64,000 bases of DNA, from contig NZ_SJEE01000003.1 of the NCBI RefSeq assembly GCF_006937785.1, forward strand, positions 62,001-126,000, read 5' to 3'. The translations under genes and the position numbers were made by a program. The DNA is from Pseudanabaena sp. UWO311. Lineage in GTDB: Bacteria > Cyanobacteriota > Cyanobacteriia > Pseudanabaenales > Pseudanabaenaceae. Below the pieces are notes generated by a model that was not told the DNA's origin, did no database searches, and was given only the letters and a program-made list of their open reading frames with translations. Each line of letters opens with the position of its first letter. Position 1 is the first letter of the stretch. Positions 10,694 to 22,500 of this stretch are shown here, one piece after another.

Positions 10694-12415
10694 ATGAAAC
10701 TACCGCGTCGCCACATTTGTTTATCCTGTGCCTGTGCTTTGAGCTATTTCTCTGCGGCGTTTTCGGTTTCAGCACAGATCATTCCTGATGCGACTTTGCC
10801 TGTCAACTCGGTAGTGACGACGACGGGACAAGTTCATACGATTAATGGCGGTACTACAGTTGGCGTTAATCTCTATCATAGCTTTCAGGACTTTTCGGTT
10901 CCGACAAATAACACAGCGCATTTTAATAATGCTGTGCAGGTTCAGAATGTGTTGACGCGGGTGACGGGTAATTCTGTTTCTAATATTGATGGGTTGATTA
11001 AGGCGAATGGGAATGCGAATTTGTATTTGCTTAATCCGAATGGGATCGCATTTGGGGCAAATGCGAAGTTAGATATTGGTGGGACTTTTGTTGGTTCTAC
11101 GGCGAATAGTTTTAAGTTTGTTGATGGTAGTGAGTTTAGTGCGACTAATCCTCAGGCTCCGCCATTGTTGACGATGAGTATTACGCCTGGGGTGCAGTAT
11201 GGGACTAGCAATCAAGGGGCGACAATTAGTAATTTGGGTAATCTGTCGGCAGGGCAGGATTTAGTTTTGAATGCGGATAAGTTGGATTTGCAGGGGACTT
11301 TGCGATCGGGGAGAGATTTGACGCTGCAAGCGCAGGATTCGGTGAAGATTCGCGATTCTTTGACCAGTCCCTTTGTGGCAAGGGCTGGTGGAAGTTTGCT
11401 AATACAGGGCGATCGCAATGTCGAAATGAACGTATTGGCGAATCCGAATAGTAGTTTGTTTGCTGGTGGAAACGTAGTTTTGCGATCGGCGAATCCCATT
11501 AATATTGATGCTCATTGGAGTGGTGGTGGAGATTTTCGAGTAGAAAAGTTAGATGGAAGGCTTGGTGATATTTACAGTTTGAACGATCCGATCTTTCAAT
11601 ATAGCGGAGACGTTAATTTTGGGGGGTACAGTGGTACTTCTTTACAAATTCTTGCAGGCGGTAGCGTTACGACTGGAGCAATTCGGATTACTGGGGCTGG
11701 TGCGGCTTTTAATAACAGCACAGTTGCGATTTCTAATGGATCGACTTTAATTGTTGATGGCATAAACAATCCAGTGCTAGATATTCGGGCGGGCGTTTTG
11801 CCTAGTGGGTTCTTTTCTAGTCCTGCGGTGACTACAACTGGCACTCCAACGAGTGCAAATATTTCTATTGGTTCGATCTCGATTGATAACTCCTTGGCGG
11901 GTTCTAATGGACTAGTCTTTTTGACGAATCAGTTTGCGCCTAATGCCGCTCTAGCAGGCAACATATTAGTAGGGGCGATAAATACAAATAATTCATTTGG
12001 GAATGCTGGATCGGTGGTAATAGACTCCAAAGGAGATATTTCGTCCAGCAATCAAATAAATACTTCTTCTAATGCTCTAAATGCGGGAGCTGTATCATTA
12101 ACAGCTAATGGGAAAGTGGATTTTGCTAGTGGATTAGGTATATATACTGCGGTCTCTGGAGTGGGAAACGGAGGGAATATAAACATTAATGCTTCATCAG
12201 TATCTCTCACTGACGGTAGTCTATTGGATGCTACTTCTTTTGGATCGGGGAATGGTGGAAATATCACTATTAATGCCACCGATCTATTTCAAATCACGAA
12301 CAATACATTCGGATTTACAGGACTTTTAAGCCCCGCACAACCATCATCAACAGGCAATGGTGGCAACATTATAATTAATGCAAACACTGTATCTTTACAA
12401 AGTAGTCTGTCGTAA
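10694..12415 (+). pseudogene. Two-partner-secretion exoprotein C, N-terminal part of a frameshifted gene
   Basis: 573 residues with signal peptide (ending SVSA), complete TPS domain ([21 protein letters not shown]) and the first beta-helix repeats. It stops abruptly at TAA 12413-12415, where the paralogues continue. The downstream reading frame (open from 12406) continues the same repeat pattern to 14883 with all paralogue C-terminal motifs, so a single frameshift near 12400-12412 separates the two parts. Compared with neighbouring repeat units, the join is about three residues short, which suggests a small deletion not divisible by three. As written, the product would lack the conserved C-terminus. 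Sequencing error or a phase-variable state are alternatives; no canonical slippery heptamer is visible. Confidence 0.85.
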
Positions 12416-12462
12416 CATTTGGTCAGGGAAATGCGGGAACCGTCACGATTAATGCAAACTCA

Positions 12463-14883
12463 GTGACTTTTACTGGTGGCGCTCAAATCCAAACTCAGAC
12501 ATGGAGCACCGGAAATGCAGGAGCCGTCACTATCAATGCTACAGATAGCGTATCATTCTCTGGGAGAAGCCCATTTGGGTTTCCTACTCTTATTGATGCC
12601 AATAATGATGGTGGATTTTCTGGGAATGCAGCTAGTATCAACATCAACGCAAAATCATTGTCAGTAACTGATGGAGCATTGCTAATTGCTGCTACACAAG
12701 GAGGAGGTAATGCGGGAAGCATCAATATCAATGTGACCGATTCAGTTTTATTTTCTGGCATTAATGGTTTTAATCGTTTAAGTAGTAGTGCATTCACCTC
12801 TGTATTTCTTAATAGAATTGGCAATTCTGGAGATATAAACATCAATGCAAAATCTGTAACTATAGAGAATGGCGCACAATTAAATGCTTCTATATATGGA
12901 ACGGGAAGTGCGGGAAATATTAAGATTAATGCAAGCGATCGCGTTCTGTTTTCTGGCGCAAACTCAATTGCCGCAACCAATGTAGGTGGTTCGGTTTTCC
13001 CTGGAGGAGGGCTTACGGCTCAACCTGTAGGAAGTATTGGTAACACAGGAACAGCAATTGGTAACGGTGGGAATATATTCATTAACGCACCATCAGTATC
13101 TGTAACGGATGGCGCTCAATTGCAAGCATTTACATTTGGAACTGGTAATGCAGGAAATATCTCCATTACAGCTGCTGACTCAGTTTTGTTCTCTGGAAGA
13201 GATAATAATGGAAATTTAAGTGGTACATACAGCATGGTGGGTTTTATCAATGTACCAACTGCGATCGGCAATGGGGGTAATGTAAATGTGAATGCAAACT
13301 CTCTAGCCGTGTTAAATGGAGCTCAACTGCTTGCTTCTACATTTGGGACGGGGAATGCAGGTAATATCAATATCAATGCTGCGAATTCAGTTTTACTAGC
13401 TGGTACAAATACTGCTGCAATTAGCTCAGTTGGCAGTAGTAATGCACCAATAGGTATAGGCAATGGGGGCAATGTGAATATTAAAGCAAATACTATTAAT
13501 GTAAAGGATGGTGCTCAATTGCAAACCTCAACATTTGGAATAGGAAATGCAGGAAGTATCAATATTAGTGCTATCGATTCAGTTGTGTTCTCTGGGGCAA
13601 ACACCCTTACAAATAGTACTGTTGGAAGTCCAAATGTTTTAACTACTAAAGGTAACGGTGGCAATATTAATGTTAATGCGAACTCTTTATCTGTAACAGA
13701 TGGCGCAGTACTAATAAATTCAACATGGGGACAAGGGAATGCAGGGAATATAACTATTAATGCTACTGATTCAATTCTGTTATCTGGTTCAGGTAATGAA
13801 TTTAATGGTATATCTAGTTTTGTGAATCCGAGCGCAATTGGTAATGGAGGAAATGTAAATATTACTACTAAAACCTTGACAATGCTGAACGGAAGTCAAA
13901 TTTCCACATCTACAGCTAGTAGTGGCAATGCAGGCAGCATAAATCTTTTCCTTACTCAATCTCTAATGCTCGATGGTGTTGGTACATCAATTAACGCTGC
14001 TACAGCAAATTTACCAAGCTCTACAGGTAATGGAGGCAGTATCTTCATCGATCCGCAAAACGTAACCCTTCAAAATGGAGCGGGGATTTTTACCAGTAGT
14101 TTCGGTTCTGGCATTGGAGGAAATATCACTATATTTTCTAATAATCTTTCTCTTTACAACAGTTCTTTTCTTAAGGCTGAAACTGCTAGCGCGAATGGAG
14201 GAAACATCAACTTAAATATCCCCGCACTTCTACTCCTAAGGTACGCTAGCAGAATCAGTACCACCGCTGGCAATTCCCTCGCAGGTGGCAACGGCGGTAA
14301 CATCAACATCAATGCTGGTTTTATCATCGGAATCAAAGACGAAAATAGCGATATCTTTGCCAATGCCTTTACAGGGAATGGCGGCAACATCAACATCAAC
14401 ACTAATATCATCTTCGGACTGAAGTTCCGCCCCAAACTCACTCCCTTTAGCGATATCGTCGCTAGTTCTCAATTTGGTTTACAAGGTAGCGTCCTCGTGA
14501 CAACACCAGGACTCGATCCCAGTCGCGGACTCACTACACTTCCCCTCAACCTCGCCGATCCATCCAAACAAGTCAATCAAAGCTGTGTAATAGGAGGTAA
14601 ATTAGCGAACCGCAACAATAGCTTTACTATTTCTGGAAAAGGAGGAGTACCCAAGAGTCCCAGTGATGGAGTATCTAGCACGCAGTCTCTAGTAGAACTA
14701 TCTGACCCCGTAGCTAGCAGCATTAGCCAAGCGACGAAAACAGAACAAAAACCAGAAATGACCCCAGAAACTCCCACCCGATTAGTAGAGGCAAATACAA
14801 TAGTTCGTCGCAATGGTAATCTAGAATTAGTCTTAGCATCTGCTCCTCTCAGTCCCGCCATACCTCAGCTTGCCTGTCAGTAA
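12463..14883 (+). pseudogene. Two-partner-secretion exoprotein C, C-terminal part
   Basis: 806-residue continuation of exoprotein C in a different frame. The first possible start is a GTG at 12463, but the frame is open back to 12406, and no signal peptide or ribosome site is present, so independent expression is unlikely. It consists of regular 60-75 residue modules (GNGGN(V/I)N(V/I)NA(N/K)S, DGAQL, STFGTGNAGNI, NSVLLAG), then the shared C-terminal region ([33 protein letters not shown]) and the terminal motif IPQLACQ. Its last several hundred bases are almost identical to those of exoprotein D, pointing to recent gene conversion or duplication. Confidence 0.85.
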
Positions 14884-14964
14884 TAATAATTAGTAACATT
14901 GCGTAATTTTATTAGTGAAGCGTTTAACATAAAGTTCTTGCCAAGTGATGCCAAGTGATGAGTC
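14884..14964 (+). repeat. Inter-exoprotein spacer, copy 2
   Basis: Same spacer as between D and E, except for an extra tandem copy of the 10-mer CCAAGTGATG at 14941-14960, which lengthens the gap to 81 bases. Confidence 0.8.
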
Positions 14965-17900
14965 ATGAAACTACCCATTCGTCATATTTGTTTATCCTGT
15001 ACCTGTGCTTTGAGCTATTTCTCTGCTGCGTTTTCGGCTTCAGCACAAATCGTTCCTGATGCGACTTTGCCTGTAAATTCGACAGTGACGACGACGGGAC
15101 TAGTTCATACGATCAATAATGGTACGACGGTTGGCGTTAACCTCTATCACAGTTTTCAAGACTTCTCAGTTCCGACGAATAACACGGCGCATTTTAATAA
15201 TGCTGCACAGGTTCAGAATGTGTTGACGCGGGTGACGGGTAATTCTGTTTCTAATATTGATGGGTTGATTAAGGCGAATGGTAACGCGAATTTATATTTG
15301 CTTAATCCAAATGGGATTGCGTTTGGTGCTAATGCGAAGTTAGATATTGGTGGAACTTTTGTTGGTTCTACGGCGAATAGTTTTAAGTTTACTGATGGTA
15401 GTGAGTTTAGCGCGACAAATCCACAGGCTCCGCCTTTGTTAACGATGACTGTTACGCCTGGGGTGCAATATAGTAGTGCTAACCCTGCACCAATAACCAA
15501 TGCGGGAAATTTGATCGTCGGACAAGACCTGACGCTTTCAGGAGGGAGTGTTACGAGTTCAGGTGCTCTCTCAGCGCCGCAGGGAAATATTCTGGTGGAG
15601 GCGATCGCAGGAGATATACAGATTAGAGAAGCGATTGCCCAAACCGCAACTTTCACGGCAAGCCACAATCTACAACTGACTGAAAGCCAGATCGGAACAT
15701 ATGGCGATTTGAATCTAATCGCAAAAGAGGCGATTATCGTTCGCGATAGCAATACTAGACCTTTTGTGGCGTTGTCAGGAGGCAATCTAACTGTTCAAGG
15801 CGATCGCCTTATAGATATCTTTGCACTAAAACACGATTTGAGTGGCTTTTATGCAGGTAACAACCTGTTGTTGCGCTCTGAGAATCCTGTTATTGGTGAT
15901 GCCCATTATTACACAGGTGGCAATTTCAAAATCGAGCAGTTAAATGGACGGCTAGGCAATCTAAATAGTCCCAACGATCCGATTGTTCGCTCTGCTGGCG
16001 ATGTGACTTTTGGTATTTATGTAGGAAGTTCCCTCCATGTCATTGCTGGAGGAAAGATTAACATCGATACGATCTTTATAACTGGTACAGATACCACCAA
16101 TACCACAATCAATCCAACCCGAACGCCCAACCTAGCCAATGTTACGCTCTCGAACGGCAAAACGCTGGTCATTAATGGGAGTACGAAGCCAACAGTTGAC
16201 ATTCGAGCAGGAGTTAATCCTGCAAATATAGGTACATCAGGCATCATAGGTGCAATTAGCACAAACTTTTTTAGTTGTGTATTTTTTGGGGCGAACTGTT
16301 TCTACAATAATTATCCATCTCCTACACTCCCACCGAGTACGATTCAATCTAATACTGGGAGTGGAATCACCATCGGTGATATTAGGATTGACAGCCCTAA
16401 CGGAATCGTTTTACTAACGAATAATTATCAGCCCAATCTGGCTTTGGCAAGGGGAGATATTACCATCACTGGAACAGGTGGTTTGGGTTATACGGGTATT
16501 GATGTGTCGAGTAATATCAGTAATGGCGGCTCTATATTCATCGATTCAAGATGGAATATTAAATCAGATAAAATCATCGATACATCTTCGACTGCACCCT
16601 TGGGCAATGGTGGCAGCATAACCTTACTCGCCAACAACAATATTAGCTTTGGCAACAATGCAATTATTACGTCATCAGCGTCCAATTTAAGCGGAGAGAT
16701 CAATCTTAAGGCAAATGGAGCAATATCAGGGCAAGGACTAAGCATAGATAGTACAAGCACTGCATCTGCGATCGCTGGTAATAGTGGTGACATTAATATC
16801 GCGGCAGCATCGCTATCGCTGCAAAAATCCCCTATTAATCCTTCTATAATATTTTCTGGGACTTTAGGAGCAGCTAAAGCTGGCAACATCAGTCTAAATA
16901 TTACTGGAAGTGTAATGCTTGATGGCTTTGTGAATAGTGCCCCAACTCAGATTATCAGCCAAGTCGCCCAAAATGCTACAGGTAATGGCGGATTGATCAA
17001 AGTGTATGCGGGAAATCTCAAACTTCAGAATGGAGCACAGATAAATGCCTTAACAGCAGGCTTGGGCAATTCGGGAGATATTGAAATTTTAGCCAATTCT
17101 ATCAATATAGACGGTATCGGTAGTGCGATAAATAACCAAGTGTTTCCGACTGCAAATGCTAATGGAGGGAAAATTACTCTAAATCTTGATTCTCTAAATG
17201 TAACCAATCAAGGACAGATTAGTTCTACTACTTTTGGTCGTGGAAATTCTGGCGACCTTAGCATTTTCGCCACGGGTGACATAATCTTTGATAGCAGTTT
17301 GGCAAATGCCTCAATCAATCTTGGCGCAATAGGCAAGGGTGGAGACATATTTTTGTCTGCAAATAGCTTGAAATTGCTGAATGGGGGATTACTCAGTTCA
17401 TCAGTGTTTGGCAATGGTTCTGGGGGCAAAATCACAGTTCAAGCGGATACAGTTTTCTTGAGTGGTACGGGAGTAATTTTTGGCAAACCCTCGCAAAGTG
17501 CGATCGCCACAAATGTACAAACAAATGCGGCGATCGGCAATGCTGGGGATATCAATCTGAGTAGTCGTATACTTCATCTTAGCAATAGGGCTTATATTGA
17601 AGCTGCCACTAATGGTCGCGGCAATTCAGGGGATATTAATATTCGTGCTAGTGAACTTGTGTCCGCCATCAACAACAGTACTATAAGCAACGTTATTGGC
17701 AATACTGGCAATGGTAAGGGCGGCAGTCTCAACATTTTCTCTCCGTCAATAACCATTAGCGATCGCTCCAGAGTAAGTGCTTATACTGAAGGGATTGGGG
17801 ATTCAGGCAATATCAACTTTTTTACTCAATCTCTCTCTCTGTCAAGCAATTCTGCACTTCAAGCCTTTACTGGAGGGACTGGTAAAGCAGGAAATATTGC

Positions 17901-19479
17901 GATTTCACCACTCAAAAACTTCTTCAACCCGAATAATGTGGTCAAAATAGAGAGGAGTTCTGTTTCTGTAGGTGTCGAAAGGAATGGTAAAGGGAATGCA
18001 GGAAACCTCTCGATCCTTGCAACCTCTTTGCAATTGCTAGATGGCGCTCAAATTGGAGCGAATATATTTGGGCAAGGAGATGGCGGACAGATCGTAATTC
18101 AAGCTGATAGCATTACGATAGATGGACTGAGATCGGTGTCTGAACAAAATTTCTTTAGCAGTATTGGTACGGCGGTACAAACCAATGCGATCGGCAATGC
18201 TGGAACTATTGATATCAAGACTCGTACCCTTAACCTTTTAAATGGAGCTTTCATTACCTCGGAGTCAAGGGGCTCTGGTAATGCTGGCAAAGTCGAAATT
18301 CTTGCCAGTGATTCGATTTTCTTAAATAATGGAAGTGTTTTTAGCAACGTAACGTCTACAAGTCAAGGCAATGGTGGCGATCTGAAGCTGTTCACTAATG
18401 ACTTTCAGATGACAAATCAATCAGTTTTGAATGCATCAACTGCCAGTGCTAGTAAAGGCGGAGACATTAAGGTCACTGCTAATCTATTGGGAATTTCTAG
18501 TGGCGCGAAGTTGATAACTAACACTTCTAGTAGTGGAGCAGCAGGTAATATTTCGCTATTCCTCAAAGATCTACTTAAAGTCGATGGAAATGATAGTGGT
18601 ATTTTTGCGGGTGCTGAAGCTAATTCTACTGGTGAAAGTGGAGCAATTTTTATCGATCCATCTTTTGTAACTATAACAAACGGTGCAAAGATTTCTGTAA
18701 GCAGTCTAGGCAAAGGAGATAGTGGCAGTATTCAGATTATTGCTGGCTTGCTATCTCTCGATAATAAAGCCCAGATCATTGCAGAAACGGCTAATGGCAG
18801 AGGGGGCAACATTCTTTTGCAGATGCAAGACTTACTCTTGTTAAGAAAGGGTAGCTCAATCAGTGCCACTGCTGCAAATGATGGTAACGGTGGTAACATC
18901 AACATCACTGCAGGATTCATCGTCGGAGTCAAAGGCGAAAACAGCGATATCTTTGCTAACGCATTTAGGGGAAATGGCGGTAACGTCAACATCACTACTA
19001 ATGGTATCTATGGACTAGAGTTCCGTCCCAGTCTAACCACTTTTAGCGACATCACCGCCAGTTCTCAATTTGGTTTACAAGGAAGCGTCCTCGTAACTAC
19101 CCCAGGGATCGATCCCAGTCGCGGACTAACCACCTTACCGCTCAACCTCGCCGATCCATCCAAACAAGTCAATCAAAGCTGTGTAATTGGAGGTAAATTA
19201 GCGAACCGCAACAATAGCTTTACTATTTCTGGAAAAGGAGGAGTACCCAAGAGTCCCAGTGATGGAGTATCTAGCACGCAGTCTCTAGTAGAACTATCTG
19301 ACCCCGTAGCTAGCAGCATTAGCCAAGCGACGAAAACAGAACAAAAACCAGAAATGACCCCAGAGACACCCACCCGATTAGTAGAGGCAAATACAATAGT
19401 TCGTCGCAATGGTAATCTAGAATTAGTCTCAGCATCTGCTCCTCTCAGTCCCGCCATACCTCAGCTTGCCTGTCAGTAA
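14965..19479 (+). CDS. Two-partner-secretion exoprotein D
   Basis: 1504-residue intact paralogue. The signal peptide (ending SASA) and TPS domain match the others up to GVQY. It then diverges: ITNAGNLIVGQDLTLSGGSV and QIREAIAQTATFTASHNLQL replace the segment shared by A, B, C and E, which makes this the most divergent family member in the subdomain after the TPS domain. The body has GNGG/GNSGDI modules without the serine-rich minisatellite. The C-terminal region rejoins the family consensus at [19 protein letters not shown] and ends IPQLACQ. The last several hundred bases plus the downstream spacer are nearly identical to C. Presumed exported adhesin or filament. Confidence 0.93.
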   Translation: MKLPIRHICLSCTCALSYFSAAFSASAQIVPDATLPVNSTVTTTGLVHTINNGTTVGVNLYHSFQDFSVPTNNTAHFNNAAQVQNVLTRVTGNSVSNIDGLIKANGNANLYLLNPNGIAFGANAKLDIGGTFVGSTANSFKFTDGSEFSATNPQAPPLLTMTVTPGVQYSSANPAPITNAGNLIVGQDLTLSGGSVTSSGALSAPQGNILVEAIAGDIQIREAIAQTATFTASHNLQLTESQIGTYGDLNLIAKEAIIVRDSNTRPFVALSGGNLTVQGDRLIDIFALKHDLSGFYAGNNLLLRSENPVIGDAHYYTGGNFKIEQLNGRLGNLNSPNDPIVRSAGDVTFGIYVGSSLHVIAGGKINIDTIFITGTDTTNTTINPTRTPNLANVTLSNGKTLVINGSTKPTVDIRAGVNPANIGTSGIIGAISTNFFSCVFFGANCFYNNYPSPTLPPSTIQSNTGSGITIGDIRIDSPNGIVLLTNNYQPNLALARGDITITGTGGLGYTGIDVSSNISNGGSIFIDSRWNIKSDKIIDTSSTAPLGNGGSITLLANNNISFGNNAIITSSASNLSGEINLKANGAISGQGLSIDSTSTASAIAGNSGDINIAAASLSLQKSPINPSIIFSGTLGAAKAGNISLNITGSVMLDGFVNSAPTQIISQVAQNATGNGGLIKVYAGNLKLQNGAQINALTAGLGNSGDIEILANSINIDGIGSAINNQVFPTANANGGKITLNLDSLNVTNQGQISSTTFGRGNSGDLSIFATGDIIFDSSLANASINLGAIGKGGDIFLSANSLKLLNGGLLSSSVFGNGSGGKITVQADTVFLSGTGVIFGKPSQSAIATNVQTNAAIGNAGDINLSSRILHLSNRAYIEAATNGRGNSGDINIRASELVSAINNSTISNVIGNTGNGKGGSLNIFSPSITISDRSRVSAYTEGIGDSGNINFFTQSLSLSSNSALQAFTGGTGKAGNIAISPLKNFFNPNNVVKIERSSVSVGVERNGKGNAGNLSILATSLQLLDGAQIGANIFGQGDGGQIVIQADSITIDGLRSVSEQNFFSSIGTAVQTNAIGNAGTIDIKTRTLNLLNGAFITSESRGSGNAGKVEILASDSIFLNNGSVFSNVTSTSQGNGGDLKLFTNDFQMTNQSVLNASTASASKGGDIKVTANLLGISSGAKLITNTSSSGAAGNISLFLKDLLKVDGNDSGIFAGAEANSTGESGAIFIDPSFVTITNGAKISVSSLGKGDSGSIQIIAGLLSLDNKAQIIAETANGRGGNILLQMQDLLLLRKGSSISATAANDGNGGNINITAGFIVGVKGENSDIFANAFRGNGGNVNITTNGIYGLEFRPSLTTFSDITASSQFGLQGSVLVTTPGIDPSRGLTTLPLNLADPSKQVNQSCVIGGKLANRNNSFTISGKGGVPKSPSDGVSSTQSLVELSDPVASSISQATKTEQKPEMTPETPTRLVEANTIVRRNGNLELVSASAPLSPAIPQLACQ

Positions 19480-19550
19480 TAATAATTAGTAACATTGCGT
19501 AATTTTATTAGTGAAGCGTTTAACATAAAGTTCTTGCCAAGTGATGAGCT
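19480..19550 (+). repeat. Inter-exoprotein spacer, copy 3
   Basis: 71 bases, virtually identical to the spacer after C apart from the single CCAAGTGATG copy. Shows that gene plus spacer was the unit of duplication. Confidence 0.8.
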
Positions 19551-22500
19551 ATGAAACTACCCCGTCGCTATATTTGTTTATCCTGTGCCTGTGCTTTGAG
19601 CTATTTCTCTGCTGCACTCTCGGCTTCAGCACAGATTGTTCCTGATGCGACTTTGCCTATAAATTCTACAGTGACGACGACGGGGCAAGTTCATACGATT
19701 GATGGCGGTACGACGAGTGGCGTTAATCTCTATCACAGTTTTCAAGACTTCTCGGTTCCGACGAATAACACGGCGCATTTTAATAATGCTGCACAGGTTC
19801 AGAATGTGTTGACGAGGGTGACGGGTAATTCTGTTTCTAATATTGATGGGTTGATTAAGGCGAATGGGAATGCGAATTTATATTTGCTGAATCCAAATGG
19901 GATCGCGTTTGGGGCTAATGCGAAGTTAGATATTGGTGGTACTTTTGTTGGTTCTACGGCGAATAGTTTTAAGTTTACTGATGGTAGCGAGTTTAGTGCG
20001 ACAAATCCTCAGGCTCCGCCTTTGTTGACGATAGATATTACTCCTGGGGTGCAGTATGGGACTAGTAATCAGGGGGCGACGATTAGCAATTTTGGTAATT
20101 TGTCGGCGGGTCAGGATTTGGGTTTGAATGCGGATAGGTTGGGTTTGCAGGGGGCTTTGCGATCGGGGAGAGATTTGACGCTGCAAGCTCAGGACTCGGT
20201 GAAGATTCGGGATACTGTGACAACTCCATTTTGGGCTGTGGCGGGTCGCGATTTGCTGGTGCAGGGAAATCAATCTGTTGATATTTTTACTCTGAATAAT
20301 GTCAATAGTGGGTTTTGGTCGGGTGGGAATATGGTGTTGCGATCGCAGAATCCTGTAATTGGAGACGCTCATTTCTATGCTGGTCGAGATTTGAAAATTG
20401 AAAAGTTGGATGGAAGCGTTGGTAATTTACTTAGTCCTAACGATCCAATAATTTTGGCGAGTGGTAATGTGACTTTCGGAGACTATACAGGGGCTTCGCT
20501 CCATATTTTAGCGGGGGGAAGTGTGACTCTCGGTTTTGTCACGATTGATAGTACTGGAACACAAGATACGACTATCAATCCAAATAATCCATCCCCGTTT
20601 TTGGCGAGCCTAGCCACATTTACTTGGACTGACTACAAAGCTGTACTAAATAGTGATGGATCGGTTAAGGAAGTTATACCAGTTCAGACTCCTATTACGA
20701 TTGATGGTAGTACTCAGGCGACTTTGGATGTACGTGCTGGAGTGGATTGGTCGCTGTTGGGTGGTTTGCCGACTAGTCCAATAATTTTTGTGGCAATCAC
20801 ACCTGATCCTACCTATTCCAGTCCTCCAGTCAGTGCAGATATTACTGTGTTTGGTCAAATCGTTCGACCAAGTGGATTAGTTTTGTTGACTAACCAATTC
20901 AGCCCCAATACTCTAAACGGCACGATCTTCGCTGGAGTAGATACTAGTACATCAGTTGCAGAGGCAAACGGAGGGGATATTCGAGTCTATGGACGGGGAG
21001 ATATTATGGTTTCTTCAAATTCGTCCTCTATCGCAGATACTGGCAATGCAGGGAATGGAGGAACAATTTCTGTGGTTTCCAACTTTGGTAATATCACGAC
21101 AGCAGGATTTTTTGGATTGGAATCGTCTTCTGGCTCTTACACTGGCACTACGGGAAATGGAGGAACCATTTCCTTAGCTTCCAACTTTGGCAATATTACA
21201 TTAGCTCCTTATTCGTATTTGCTGGTGAATTCTGGCACTGCGGGAAATGGAGGGACAATCTCTCTGGTCTCCAACTTTGGTAATATCACGTTAGATGATA
21301 GTTCGAAATTGATTTCATCCTCCGACGCGGGATTTTATCGTTGGCGAAGTTTTAATGATCCAGTATATGTTTATAGCGGCTATGCTGTGGATTCAGGGAA
21401 TGGAGGCACAATTTTCTTAGCTTCTAACTCAGGTGATATCAAGATGAATGGCGGTACCGAATTTTTTTCCGCGCAATTAAATTCTTCCTCGAAAAATGGA
21501 TATAATAGTAGGAATGGGGGACTAATTTCTATCGCATCCAACTCAGGCAATATAATAGGCTCTTATACATCGATTGACTCGTCATCGCAAACGTCCTTTG
21601 GAAATACTGGGAATGGAGGGGCTATTTCCTTAGCCTCCAACTCAGGCAATATTATCATGACAGGAAGTTTTTTAGGATTGGCGAACTCGTCATCGAAAAC
21701 GGATTCTGGAAATGCTGGGAATGGAGGCGCGATTTCCCTATCCTCCAATTCAGGTGATATTATCATAGCAGGATATTTATTTGCAACCTCATCATCAAAC
21801 GGAAATACTGGGGATGGAGGGGCTATTTCCTTAATCTCCAATTCTGGCAATATCAAACTGAATGATTTTACAATCTTGGATTCTTCCACTCTATCCTACG
21901 GTACAGGTAATATAGGAGGTGGAGGGGCAATTTCTCTAGTTTCCAATTCGGGGAATATTATACTGGATGATATAAACTTGATCTCGACTTCGGAATCGGG
22001 AAATGGCATTGATGGGAATGGAGGAGCAATTTCCTTAACTACCTACTCTGGCGATATTACTACGTTTAGTTCATACTTGGCCTCGTACTCAATTGGCACG
22101 GCAAACGGAGGTGAGATCTCCTTAACTTCTTACTCTGGTAATATTACGTTGGGTAGAGATTCTATCTTGTACTCAGGCTCTTTGGGGTCAGGAAATAGTG
22201 GAATAATAACTTTAGCCTCCACCTTCGGCAATATTACGTTAGGCGAATATTCTAGCTTGGATTCGTATTCTTTATCAAACGGCTTGGATTATGCAGGGAA
22301 TGGTGGAACAATTTTCGTAACCTCCAACTACGGTAATATTACGTTAAATAATTCGTCCTTGAAATCTTTTTCGTACTCGGATTCTGGTAATGCTGGGAAT
22401 GGAGGATCAATATTCCTCTCTGCCCCCAATGGCAACATTAGCAGTTTCCCCGACAGATCTTCAGTATATTCTTTTACAGTGTCTTTAGCTGGTCTAACAA

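Noticed and set aside
12395-12420. Programmed ribosomal frameshift in exoprotein C
   Set aside because: No slippery heptamer or stimulatory stem is visible, and the join is short by about three residues; a deletion fits better.
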